From Paraphoma chrysanthemicola (Eukaryota > Ascomycota > Dothideomycetes > Pleosporales > Phaeosphaeriaceae): a stretch of 64,000 bases of DNA. Below, piece after piece: positions 1-10,177 of the stretch (within the stretch, counting starts at the first letter, position 1; every line of letters starts with the position of its first letter). The stretch lies in contig JAGMWG010000015.1 in NCBI GenBank assembly GCA_020744225.1, positions 1,218,221 through 1,282,220 of the forward strand, written 5' to 3'. Below the pieces are notes generated by a model. That model saw only the letters and a program-made list of their open reading frames with translations, had not been told where the DNA came from and did not search any database. The position numbers were made by a program, and so were the translations under genes.

Positions 1-623
1 ATATTGGGTAGGTAGTTCTGATGAGTCATTGAGTCCTCGAGGAGGGTTTCGATTGCCTTTCCTGGCTCACTCCATTGGGGATGGACACTCGAGCACGATC
101 AGGGTACTACGAAAGGTCGTGCGGAGACTCTATCTCATCTATGTAGTCAACATAGGTCATACACATCTGCTATGGTCCAATCAATATCATGCAGAACTAT
201 CATGGCGTTCGGGCAATTCTGTTGTGAATGCATGAACTCCAGATGCCATTTACCATAGATATGCGCATCAATGCAAATATCTACAACTCAGTCAAGCCAC
301 TCGTGCAGCACAAACTCGACCAAAACACTGTCCAACCCCATTACAACTGCAGGATACCTTTTGCAGTTATTATTTGATCAGGTCGCAACAGCACGATGGT
401 AGATGGGTAATTTAGTAGCGCGATCCGCAAGAGACGGGTAGGTGCGTAACGTCAATTGAAGCGGAGCTAGCCTAGTGTCGGACATTTCGCCGCAGGAAAC
501 GGCTGTCGGACACCTCATTCCTACTTCAACCACACCACCCACCTCAGCAAGTCGACATCTTGTGCAGCATTTCAAATATCAAGAGACAGAGATCAGTGCG
601 GTTGAAGATAAGGTAAGCTTCGT
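1..623. other. Intergenic, nothing recognised
   Basis: I see no convincing gene, RNA or repeat here. The short open frames lack recognisable domains. The right edge is the 3' flank of the HeLo-like effector gene. Confidence 0.5.
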
Positions 624-1563
624 TTAGATTGAAACATTCTCCGCGAAGACACCAACGTAAGAAGTCGACCCGCCTTGCGTGGTTACCTCGCCCACGCGGA
701 GGTTGACTTTTCCGACAACACTTATTGGCAAACCCACAAACGCCGTGGAATCATCCGTTGTCAGCACTTTCCCAATATCGATCCCACTTCTACTCGAGTT
801 CGCTTGCGCAAACACGACACCACAATTGACCTTTTCCATCTCGAGCAGATCGATCCGTTTCTCCACCTCTGCAATGGCCTCATCAACGTTCGCGGCGCTG
901 TCATAGCCCTCCTCAAGTTCCTCAAGGTGCCTTTTCGCTTCGATTTGCTGCTCTTGTGTGTTGCGCATATGCCTGTGGATGGCAGCTTCGATGGCCTGCA
1001 GGTCTTTCCTAACGCTCTCTTGGCTCGTCTCAGACTGCCGTTCGGACCGAAGTTGTACAACACTGTTGCACGAATTCAGCTTGAGAATTTTCTGCTTGGC
1101 TACTCCTGCAGTGAGCAACTCACAGCTGGGTGGCGCTAACGGCAAGGTGTAAAGTCTGAGCACACGACTGCAACTGCGTCTTCAGAGTGCTAATCTTCTC
1201 CTTGTTCCACAAGCCGACCAAGAATTTATCCCGAAAGGACAGCTCATCCGGCTTCGAATGCCTAGTCCATCTTTTCAGGTCTTTCGTGAGCTTGGAACAG
1301 GCCTCGCCACTTGCATTTACAGAATTTGCTACACCAGTACTTCTCAAATCTTCTAGCGCTCGCGCCGTGGCAGCTGCATCTGGAAAGGTAAGCCGTTCTA
1401 GAGCAGCAAGTGGAGCTTGGATCTGTTCAAGACTTAAGAGGATGTTCTGAACGTCTTGATGGGCGCCTGAATATCCGCCAATAGCGGTGTGAAGCTGAGC
1501 TATGGCAGTGGTCGCCACGCCCCCAATTCCGATAGCGCCCGCGGTTATGCTGAATGGATCCAT
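624..1563 (-). CDS. HeLo-like (fungal N-terminal STAND-type) effector with C-terminal candidate amyloid motif
   Basis: Two exons: 1563..1124 and 1062..624. The 61-bp intron (1063..1123, GTGAGT..CAG, branch CTGAA) joins in frame, giving 292 aa. The ATG at 1563 begins MDPFSITAGAIGIGGV, the usual opening of the fungal N-terminal HeLo-like domain found alone or at the head of STAND/NLR proteins. Residues about 1-150 form this helical domain, and about 155-220 look like a coiled coil (EAKRHLEELEEGYDSAAN). The C-terminus has two related stretches, one with TTDDSTAFVGLP and one with QGGSTSYVGVFAENVSI. Such paired ST..VG repeats resemble HET-s-type amyloid-signalling motifs, though a library search is needed. 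Known relatives are membrane-acting cell-death effectors triggered by a neighbouring NLR, and the divergent neighbour at 2064 is an NLR with a similar motif. The reading frame looks intact. Confidence 0.7.
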
Positions 1564-2063
1564 CTTCAATCGCTGTAGGCTCCAATTGACACGATGGTAA
1601 GGTGGGAGCGAAACGAATTGGTGTAATCAAAGCGCAGGCCAGAATGCTGCCACATGTGTGCGTGTGCTCTAGCAATGTGGCTGCCTGCCTCAGAGCTCTC
1701 GTTCCTCCTCGGATGCCCTATTGCAGTCGCACCAGTCTAACGATCGTTGACAGTTCTTCTGTGGAGCTTAAAGTAAAGAATATAAACCAAATGCGCTTCA
1801 ATCTGAGTATGTTTTGATCAAGTGGAGGCTGCACGATCTGTTTCGTAATTGGTTGGCCAATGGGCATGAGGCCACGAGCTGTGGACCCCGCAATCGCCCA
1901 GTTCAGCCACGACCAGTCGCAGCCTTCAGCCTGCTCATTGCAATACATATAACAATTTCAACGCTTCATTCATGCCTGGATGCCGACCTACTGCCCTAAG
2001 ATACACCAAAGCCGGGGCTAGGAAATCACACGATCAAACCAACACCTTCCATATCGTTTCAGC
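1564..2063. promoter_or_regulatory. Shared divergent promoter of effector and NLR
   Basis: This 500-bp stretch lies between two genes reading outwards (effector minus, NLR plus), so it must hold both promoters. Genome-adjacent, divergent effector/NLR pairs are common in filamentous fungi. I found no specific binding site I could defend. Confidence 0.45.
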
Positions 2064-4477
2064 ATGTCGATAGCGCCCAGTCAGTTGAGCATTGGGTCAG
2101 TGACTTGAAGTGGTGGCACCAACAATCTTGTCGGGGTTTCCAACGGTGCTATACATTTTGGAAGACAGGATGAAGATGGTCGTACGTGCAAGCCACAATT
2201 TGGACGTCCGGCATATGAATGACCAGCACAGAAAACTGGCCTAGGGCCAGCGATAATTGTCGCCACGAGCTGTTCGTCTCCGATCCCTATACCGATCGGG
2301 AGACTTTGATCAACTTGAAGGGCACCCGAGTCGACGGCACATGCCTTTGGATAACGAAACACGAGAAGTATCTAGCATGGCTTCGAGATCACACGCATCT
2401 ATTGTGGATATCGGGCGGGCCTGGTAAAGGCAAGACCATGATATCGATTTTTCTTTCACAAGAGCTCGAGAACGTCGAGAAACAAAGCATACCACATGAG
2501 TTGATATTCTTCTTTTGTTCACAGGGTGATACGAAGCGAAACACTGCTCTGGGAATACTACGTAGTCTGATCTACCAGATCCTGTCAAAGTCGCCTCAAC
2601 TCGTCAAGCATGCAGAAGAATATTTTGCAACACCGGAGAGAACTGCGCAGACGTTGTCGTCACTGGATTCACTCTGGATCATATTTACTCGCTCGATTGA
2701 TGACCCTGAATTCCCACCGACGCGATGTGTAATTGACGGTCTGGATGAATGCGACAAGGAGACACGGCGGCAGCTGATTGCCAAGCTTCTCAATCTATAC
2801 GACACGACAGACCCAAAGCCAACTCATCCAGCATTTCCCACCAAGCTAAGCCTCGCCGTCATAAGTCGTACAATACTTGAACTTCGAGGCTGCACAGAAA
2901 TCAAGATCGATCCCGACAATAATCAAAGCACAACGGATGACGTAGGGCGGTTCGTCTCAGTACGTGTGCAAGAACTCTCTAAGATCTAGGGCATGACGGC
3001 AGAAGTACGAAATCATGTCGAGAGTACTCTACGTGCACGCGCGCAAGGCACATTCCTGTGGGTCGGTTTCGCTATGCACGAGCTCCTGCAGCAAGACACC
3101 TGCAGTGATATCCTGGACACGCTCAGCAGAATACCCACGGGTCTGTCCGCGATATACTCACGCATGCTGTCGCAAATCCTCCCTGATCGACGGAAGTTGA
3201 GCAAGGACATACTCGACTGGGTGACAATGGCCACGCGTCCGCTCAAGTTGCGGGAGCTGGCTGCAGCTGTCGATATCAAGCCAGCATCGAGTTTGATCGA
3301 TGAGGAACACGCAGTTCGCGATGCGGTCAGTGCCTGTGGGCCATTCTTGAAGATTGACGACGAAGTAATTACACTAGTACACCAGTCCGCGAGAGACTAT
3401 CTTCTTCGGGAGACACCGGATGACGATTCCGTTCTAGAGTCATTTCGAATCAAGCCGAATGTGACGCATCTAAAAATAGCTCAGACCTGTTTCGAGTGCA
3501 TTCTTTTATACAATCTATACCTGGCACAGCATGGGGGCGAACTCCACGATCACATCCACAATGAGCTTCTCTTCTATTCGGGTTCCAATGTGCGTAAACA
3601 CGTGGATTCCATTCAGCGATTGAATGGTCAGCTCGACAATATTGCTGAACGGATGTTTCTTGCTCAGTTTGACAGGAGGTGCCAGTGGTGGATTTACCCT
3701 TCGCCTGTCTATAATTACGCTTTGGAGTGGATTACATTCCCGCCTTTACACATGGCATGCCATTTAGGGGTAGTATCATGGATAGCTGTTCTTCTCAAAA
3801 GGACCCTTTGAGAGCCTCGAATCAAATCTCGCTTAGAATATAAGGAACCTTTCCGGGATTACAAACCCCTAAATATCGCAGCCATAGAGGGACATGAGCA
3901 CGCGGTAGAGTATCTCATCGACCACGGAGCACAGGTAGATTCGGGTGAGGGTCAGAGCCCTTTATATCACGCCGTGCAGATGGGACATCCAAGCACTGTC
4001 GCGCTCCTCTTGCGGCGAGGAGCAAAAACGAGAGGAGAGAGCATTATCCATGCATATGTGTTCTCTGGGGCCAAAAGTATGGAGATATGGAAGATGCTCG
4101 TGAGACACAAGATCGACATCCACGAAAGCCTAGGCCAGAAAGGAACAAATCTCCACTTTGCGGCCGGGTTCGGACTTGCGGCTCCCGTCAAGCTCCTGAT
4201 CGAACAGGGGATCGAGGTGAACGCTACGGATGACAAGGGATACACAGCTCTACATGTAGCTACTCGGAAAAATAACGTGTCAGTAGTCGAGGTGTTACTG
4301 GCCAATGGGGCAGATCCAGGAGCCGAGACTGTTGATGGGGATACTGCATTGGACATCGCGGTGCGCAGACACAACAGGGCCGTCATCCAAGTGCTCGAGA
4401 ACCATGCGACAAATCTTCGCAACCAGGAAACTAGCTCCACAGAGGTCAGTTCAAGTAGGTCCGTAAAGCATTCCTGA
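2064..4477 (+). pseudogene. NLR-type STAND protein: N-terminal candidate amyloid motif, NACHT, ankyrin repeats; three in-frame stops
   Basis: From an ATG at 2064 one frame runs to 2181. A 50-bp intron (2182..2231, GTACGT..CACAG) then joins it in phase to a frame that runs to 4477. Residues coded by 2109-2162 read SGGTNNLVGVSNGAIHFG, a HET-s-like motif in the place where NWD2-type NLRs carry theirs. The NACHT ATPase follows: Walker A GGPGKGKT (about 2419) and Walker B CVIDGLDECDKE (about 2730). The C-terminal third (3820-4420) holds about five ankyrin units such as KGYTALHVATRKNNVSVVEV. Stops interrupt the frame at 2106 (TGA), 2987 (TAG) and 3809 (TGA). Homologous coding continues in the same frame after each, and each is one C-to-T change from CGA or CAG. 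The gene is therefore probably broken, unless the stops are read through or are assembly errors. Confidence 0.75.
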
Positions 4478-4517
4478 ATTGCGACATTGTCAAAAGCTTA
4501 TTTCAAAGTAAATAGCC

Positions 4518-5723
4518 TTATCCCATAACCTCCTCCAACCACGGATACACAATCCCATTCGCCTCAGGATACCCCATATGCGCCCTCCCCTGTACAAACC
4601 GCATCTCCTTCGGCGTCCCATACTCCGCCAAAACCATACTATCCTCAATCGGCATACACCCATCCAGAACCCCATTCACCAACAACATCCGACAACTCGG
4701 CATTCCCATCCCTACAACCGCAACACCTTCCCCCTTCCCGCTAATCAGCGAAAACTCATCCTGACACTTCTCCTGCATCTCCGCAAAACTCGCATACCCG
4801 TATTTCAACGTATACGCACGCTCAAGCCCGAATGGATACTCATGTTTCCCGACCTGCTCCAGCCATTCCTTGCCAATATAATAATGCACACCCGCGCCAT
4901 GGCCCACGCTCCCAATCAAGCGATCTTTATGCGTATGCGCAAGTCGAATCGCATAATATCCACCCGCACTCAATCCCCACGCCACCACTTTCCCTGCATC
5001 CAAATACCCCGTGTTGTGTATCCAGTCCAAAATCGAACTAAACAACCGATCCGGACTCAACGGGTCGCGCTTATTTGCTGGACAATCGACCGTCGTGCCT
5101 GGAATATCGACAATCACACACGCCCAGCCACGCTGCAGGAATTCCGACGTGCGTTCTGTATTATCAGGTCTATGCCCGTCGAGGCCTGTGATGAGCAGGA
5201 TTGTAGGGAAGGGGCCTGGGCCAGATGGACGGCGGATGTAGATTGGGATTTCGGTGCCGTCGGTGGGTGAGGCGTGGGTGTGTGGGATGAGGATTTCTTG
5301 GATTGGTTGGGGCCATAGTTTTGCGCCGCGCATGTAGATTTGTTTCTGCTCTTCGTAGACGGCTTTTTTCAAGTCGGTTCCGATGTAGGGGAAGCGGGAT
5401 AGACGGTATACTGCGTTGGCGTTTAGATATAGCGTCCTCGCTTTCTCTCTATCGCTTTTCTCCGCGTCTTCGGCTTCTTGGACTAAGCGTCTCGCCGTCA
5501 GGAGGAACGCATTGGTGTATGCATCGTCGTATGGATCGTTGATGTTGTTCTCAATCAGGTGATTGAAAATGGGTTCAAAATCCGAGAATTTGCCGTCGTG
5601 GAATGGGTACACGCCTTTTGTGCAGGGGAATTTCCAGCGCTGGGACCAGAGTTTTAAGATGCTGTTGCTGTGGCCGTAGTCTTGTGTGAAGAGGTCGCCG
5701 AGGATCCAGGAGCCGTTGGGCAT
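4518..5723 (-). CDS. ayg1: Ayg1-type alpha/beta hydrolase
   Basis: Single exon, 401 aa. I chose the ATG at 5723 (MPNGSWILGDLF) because AYG1 proteins start there and are about 400 aa long. The frame upstream has only non-ATG starts. The N-terminal domain (KGVYPFHDGKFSDFEPIFNH) is the family's hallmark. The hydrolase core has the nucleophile elbow GLSAGGYYAIRLAHTH, VNGVLDGCMPIEDS around the acid residue, and a C-terminal RAHMGYPEA for the catalytic His. In Aspergillus, Ayg1 shortens a heptaketide naphthopyrone to tetrahydroxynaphthalene in DHN-melanin synthesis. Other members act on other pigment or polyketide precursors. No non-reducing PKS lies nearby, so the substrate here is uncertain. The stop is only 40 bp from the end of the NLR relict, tail to tail. 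Confidence 0.85.
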   Translation of the reverse strand: MPNGSWILGDLFTQDYGHSNSILKLWSQRWKFPCTKGVYPFHDGKFSDFEPIFNHLIENNINDPYDDAYTNAFLLTARRLVQEAEDAEKSDREKARTLYLNANAVYRLSRFPYIGTDLKKAVYEEQKQIYMRGAKLWPQPIQEILIPHTHASPTDGTEIPIYIRRPSGPGPFPTILLITGLDGHRPDNTERTSEFLQRGWACVIVDIPGTTVDCPANKRDPLSPDRLFSSILDWIHNTGYLDAGKVVAWGLSAGGYYAIRLAHTHKDRLIGSVGHGAGVHYYIGKEWLEQVGKHEYPFGLERAYTLKYGYASFAEMQEKCQDEFSLISGKGEGVAVVGMGMPSCRMLLVNGVLDGCMPIEDSMVLAEYGTPKEMRFVQGRAHMGYPEANGIVYPWLEEVMG

Positions 5724-6079
5724 GGTGATGGCGAGCGGTGAGGTTGTGGCGATGAATTTCAATGGAAGGGATGCTATTGAAGTAGATGCTAGATGTGTTA
5801 TTGAACTGGGCAAAACGTTGACTGTCTCGATGTTGTCTTGTGAAATTGGTATGGAAAGTTATGGTTGGGATTTTACATAGTACCATTAAGAGGCTTTCGG
5901 TGAAGGCGGGGCCGGCTCCGAGCAACGCCTCGTGTAGCATCTAGCATCGTGGACCGAACGGACCCCCGCAAAAGTTTGAGTAGACGCGCAAAGTGGAGAA
6001 CAATTAGATAGTGCGACTCATGAAGCAATACTGTCGTATTCGTGTGGTGGGTATCTGATGTATTAACACGTCTCTTGTC
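5724..6079. other. Intergenic, promoter side of the Ayg1-type gene
   Basis: 356 bp between two minus-strand genes. It should contain the promoter of the Ayg1-type gene and the 3' end of the next hydrolase. No distinct motif was seen. Confidence 0.4.
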
Positions 6080-7630
6080 TCATGGCAAATCCTCGATTTC
6101 TTCGTCCCCTCTTCGCTTGCAGTACTCCCTCAACACATTCGCCAATTTCGCCCGACCTTCTACGCGCTCAAAAACTTGTGCGTGATCTACAGTTGGGAGC
6201 CAGATTGTTTCCAAGCCACTACCGGTCCACTTGTGGTCTTTCCAGCTGGTGTCTTCGCTTTTGAGGTCGACGCCATTCAGATATTTGCCTACCGTCTCGG
6301 TATCCACGATCAGGTCTCTTCCTCCCAGGCTGACGGTAACATCCCTCCCTCGCAGGTCTTCCGTCCACAGCAGGTTGTGTGACCAGAAGAAGTGGCGTGC
6401 AAGGGTCTGGGCTACCATCATGTCGACGGATGCGAACCAGTACAGCTGATGTTCATTTGTAGCCTTGGGCTTGCGCGCCGTAAAATTGTATGCAATGTCG
6501 GGCAAGTGCAGCAGGAAAGTGACAGGATCGACGAACAAAATCGGCCCAATCTTGGCAGCTGTGGTAGGATCTTGGAGCAGATGGGTCGAGACGACGGATC
6601 CGTACGAATGAGACGCCAGCACGACCTTGTCAAAGCCGTGTCGCTCGAGAATGATGTTGATCTGTCGCGAGAGCTCTTTGCTGTGGAGGATAGGCGACGT
6701 TATGCGGAAGCTGACGGGCATGAGCTCTACTGCGATGATGCCGATTTCGCCATCGTCTCCCGCTTGCGGATCGAACTTGTTGATGTCTTTCAGAAACTTG
6801 ATATACGGGTAGAGGCCGATGCCGATGCCATGAATGAAGAGTATGGGCAGGCGCTTGCTCGCTGTGTGCGGCCGGTACCAGTAGCTGAGGTTGGGCGCCG
6901 AAGATATTTGACGAGTGGCCAGGTTCGCTGGCCGTGGTGGGAAGACGGAGAGGGCATCTCGCCAGTGCGTTCGGAAGAGGGTGAAGCCGATGATGCGCAT
7001 GTAGATGGCCGTGTATGTGTCGACGCCCATGACGATGAGGTACCACAGCACAGGGCGATGCGACATGTTGACGGCATCGACGGTCAACCGCAGGCTCTTC
7101 GCGCTGCCGCGGCCGGGCTCCAGCTTCCGTCCCAGCAGCGTCTCAGTGCCATCGACATAGCTGTCCAGCTCCTCCTCTTCCTCCCTGCACTCGTCGGGGT
7201 TCTCCTGCATGCGCCGCGTCTTCGCTTCATCCGACTCCTCGCCCCGGTTCATCAGCGCCCACTCGTAGAACTCGCGCACATTGTCTCGCCGGATGTCGGT
7301 CGCCTTTGCGCCGAGGAACCAGCGGCTGACGTAGTACTCGGGATGCGGGATCTTGTCCCAGCACTTCCAGTACAGCTCCTTGCGCTCGTCCTTAGTCAGC
7401 GACGGCGGGTGTTGCGCATCGGCTTGCAGAGCGCGCTTGCGGGGAATGTAGACGAGCGTCCAGAAGGCCGTCTCGATGAGGCTCCACACCAGCAAGAAGC
7501 GGCGGAAGGGTGTCTGCGGCGGCTCGGCGATGCAGAAGGACACATAGAAGATGCTGAGGGGCGTGACGGCGCGGAAGCCAAAGATTACGGTGCGTATAAA
7601 GGCGTAGTTGGCGAGGGTATTGTCCAACAT
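6080..7630 (-). CDS. Membrane-anchored alpha/beta hydrolase (lipase-like)
   Basis: Single exon, 516 aa, with an ATG at 7630. Two hydrophobic segments near the N-terminus (about 15-35 and 46-64, the latter FLLVWSLIETAFWTLVYIP) should anchor the protein in a membrane. The hydrolase fold occupies the second half: oxyanion region LPILFIHGIGIGLYPY, nucleophile SHSYGSVVSTHLL, acid region LFVDPVTFLLHLPD and catalytic His in PTVDHAQVF. An acidic stretch (about residues 125-155, with CREEEEELDSYVDG) lies in the linker. Fungal genomes carry this family widely, annotated only as AB-hydrolase-1 proteins, and the substrate is not known. A 432-codon open frame on the opposite strand is a GC-driven shadow. 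Confidence 0.75.
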   Translation of the reverse strand: MLDNTLANYAFIRTVIFGFRAVTPLSIFYVSFCIAEPPQTPFRRFLLVWSLIETAFWTLVYIPRKRALQADAQHPPSLTKDERKELYWKCWDKIPHPEYYVSRWFLGAKATDIRRDNVREFYEWALMNRGEESDEAKTRRMQENPDECREEEEELDSYVDGTETLLGRKLEPGRGSAKSLRLTVDAVNMSHRPVLWYLIVMGVDTYTAIYMRIIGFTLFRTHWRDALSVFPPRPANLATRQISSAPNLSYWYRPHTASKRLPILFIHGIGIGLYPYIKFLKDINKFDPQAGDDGEIGIIAVELMPVSFRITSPILHSKELSRQINIILERHGFDKVVLASHSYGSVVSTHLLQDPTTAAKIGPILFVDPVTFLLHLPDIAYNFTARKPKATNEHQLYWFASVDMMVAQTLARHFFWSHNLLWTEDLRGRDVTVSLGGRDLIVDTETVGKYLNGVDLKSEDTSWKDHKWTGSGLETIWLPTVDHAQVFERVEGRAKLANVLREYCKRRGDEEIEDLP

Positions 7631-8345
7631 GGCGCGGGCAGGACTAAAAAGTCCGTTGTGTGGTGTGTTTGCCCACCAACGAGATTTTGACGGTCCAAGT
7701 CTTTGTATGCGTCTCTAGCCGTGCTCTTTGAGGCAGCGGGGCATGCGCAATACTGTCGTAGGGGTTATTGCGATAAGCATGTTCGTGGTGCTGCTGTTGA
7801 GCTTCGGCAGCTTCTGCCGCAACAATGACGCGCCTTCCTGCCCATGACTAAGCGGCGTTCACTCCACTGAGCCACCTCGTCCCCAGTCCTCAACACTTAC
7901 ACAGTCACATGTGATGCGTATTGTCCTTCAGAACCATGCCGAATTCTCGACCACATGTCCTTCGAGGAGTGTTTATCGTGGACATGCCGCGGTTTGTTTC
8001 CTCTTTCCGCATGTGAGCTACGTTTTCAAGGATGCTTTTCGCAACTATCGCCTATTTGGGATAGAAGAGGGCAAGTAACTCTCGCAACCTTCCATGGATG
8101 TATCCAAGGCCTCTTCGGCAAATATTGTGCCATAGTGGAGTAACGCAGACTTTCTAACATTTTTTCGGAAGAGATTCTTCAGGAAGGCACAGACCTCTCC
8201 CTTGTGATCGTGGACATTGTTCGTTAAGTACGTGTTGGTTGTGCTCGCCATTAGGCCACACTAAAGAAGGGCATTATTATTGTATATACAAAGACTTTTC
8301 TACGAAGATGCACGATTATCTACACCAACACTCAATCTACTCAAC
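7631..8345. other. Intergenic; one small open frame of doubtful status
   Basis: 715 bp between two minus-strand genes. The only notable item is a 68-codon minus-strand frame (8251..8045, starting MASTTNTYLTNNVH) with an ATG, no signal peptide and no recognisable domain. I would not call it a gene without transcript data. Confidence 0.35.
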
Positions 8346-9333
8346 CTAGCAAGTCAAGTCGAAGAATGGGGTGTTGCTCTCGAGCGGGGTAAGCGCAAAG
8401 GAAAGATCCGTCTGCGCAGCGTTCGCATCCTTCAATGTGTACCAGAAGACGTTGCGGGTGCCGAAAAGCGAGCAGCCGACGTCCTTCCAGTATCGCTTCG
8501 AGTTATCGAGCGATGCAACAGCGGAGCCAGAGTTGGGACCAACTATGACCTTCATTAGCACGCGAACTTATTTAATGCAGGAAATGTTGCAACTTACTGC
8601 GTGGCCAGCCAGTCTCCGTAATCCACACGGCCTTGCCTCCTGATACGCTCTCGGTCTGTCCGACAGCGGCGTAGAAGTTCTCGCGTGCCTGGTCGATAGA
8701 GTTCGGGCGGGTCGTCTCGAAGTAGGGGAAGGAGTTGTGTCCGAGGAAGTTGACTGTGTTCGCAACGCCACGGTTCTCAGGCAGGATCCATGCAGTCCAT
8801 GTATCAACGTGACCGATTGGCTTGCTCTCGAGAAGAGTGCCCCTGATCCAATCACGCATCCAGCCAATGTATCCCTCAATCTCAGCACCCGTCGCTCCGG
8901 GGCCGGCGTTGTTGAGCTTTCCCTGGTCGCTGCTGCGGTACAAGTCCTCGGACCCAACGCTGATGCCGATAATCTTGTCGGTGAAAGCGGTGCCGAGCTC
9001 GTTGGCGCCACGAATCAGAGCATTGAGCTCGTTCTGGTACGCATCGCGGCCGGCACTGGCCCACAGGCCGACGAGAAGGTTGGTGTCGGTATCGATGGCA
9101 GCGCGGAAAGCCGAGATGGGATCAGCGGCCGTTCCGCATTGGACCGAGGTGTAGAGGTGTGCGGTATTGAAGCCCGAAGCACCCGGAAGGCTCTTTGCTT
9201 CGTTGAAGAAACGGACAAAGTCGTTGTACCCGCGGCAGGAACCATCGGCATTCGTTGCGCCATAATTGAAGCCTTTGCTTTGTGCGATGGCCGTCGAAGC
9301 CAACGCTAGAAGAGAAGCTGCTTTAGCCCACAT
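8346..9333 (-). CDS. GH17 glucan endo-1,3-beta-glucosidase, Bgl2-like, secreted
   Basis: Two exons (9333..8598 and 8542..8346). The 55-bp intron (GTAAGT..CATAG, branch TGCTAAT) splits ETGWPR from IGPNSGSAV and restores the conserved block. The product is 310 aa. A signal peptide is clear (MWAKAASLLALASTAIAQ). GH17 residues are present: acid/base Glu in GISVGSEDLYR and nucleophile Glu in VWITETGWP. The end ..TPFFDLTC matches the family terminus, with no Ser/Thr-rich tail or GPI signal. It should therefore be a soluble or wall-retained beta-1,3-glucanase or glucanosyltransferase acting in wall remodelling. No cluster partner is apparent. Confidence 0.88.
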
Positions 9334-10177
9334 GATTGGAAATAGTAATTAAAGAATAACAATTACAACACGAAACGTACAATGTCTCGAAAGAAGAATG
9401 CAGACGAGTAAAGTAGAAGAAAAGAAGTCAATGGAGCTACGCATGATAAAAATAGGAAAGGGTTTTTTTGCCCCTGCGCATCATCAATTCCTGCATGCCA
9501 ATACTGTATGACGTGGATGAGGCTCGTACGCTCCGTCGCCAAGAAGCTGTTGAGCGTCGATCATCCGAGCGCCATGCATTTCCGCGACCCTTTACGGCAC
9601 TTTGTGGCCGGTTTGGGTCGTGCTGCGGGGTTATTATTAGCCGCTGCGCGTGTCGTGCTGCTGTTCGCTCGTGCTTCCCACGTACTACAGGGCCATACCA
9701 CGTTGTTACCTTTTGATGCGTAGCTAATGCGTATCGATTCGGGGCACGTGACGCATGTTGCTAACAAGCAGATACGATATGGAGCAGTGTTGCATAGAGA
9801 AATTTGATTACGAAAGGGGGCTCAACTGGCAGTGGGTGTGGAGACGAGGGTGACGTTGCGGAGAAATTCGCTTCGCGCTTGGCTCAACGGCGCACCCCAC
9901 CTGTGCACTCGGAGATCGCGCTGTGCTTGAGTGTAAAGCTCCCTCTCCTATCGCGTTTCTGCACAAAATTTAGTCGCAACAATCTGCGGCCTCGGTCTAG
10001 CCCTGGGGCAGTGTGCTTAGCTTCCTTGGACGCTGCTGACGATAGTCGCACTTTCTCTCGGCCCACTCGCATTGCTGTTCATCAATGCCAACGTTCGTTT
10101 CACGGCTATATAGATGCGCCAGCGCCGCCTCAAATAACGAGTTCTATTCTTCTTACATAGAAAACACACATCTAGAT
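9334..10177. other. Intergenic, GH17 promoter side
   Basis: 844 bp containing the GH17 promoter and the 3' flank of the BTB gene. Apart from A/T-rich sequence just upstream of the GH17 start, I see no repeat, RNA gene or coding frame worth reporting. Confidence 0.4.

Noticed and set aside
2960..2989. A possible 30-bp intron removing the TAG at 2987
   Set aside because: Donor and acceptor dinucleotides exist, but 30 bp is far below the 49-97 bp of every other intron here, and the removed codons match conserved NLR sequence (VQELSKI).
6392..7690. 432-codon open frame opposite the membrane hydrolase
   Set aside because: It has no domains. The minus-strand protein has clear hydrolase motifs and membrane spans, so this frame is a composition shadow.
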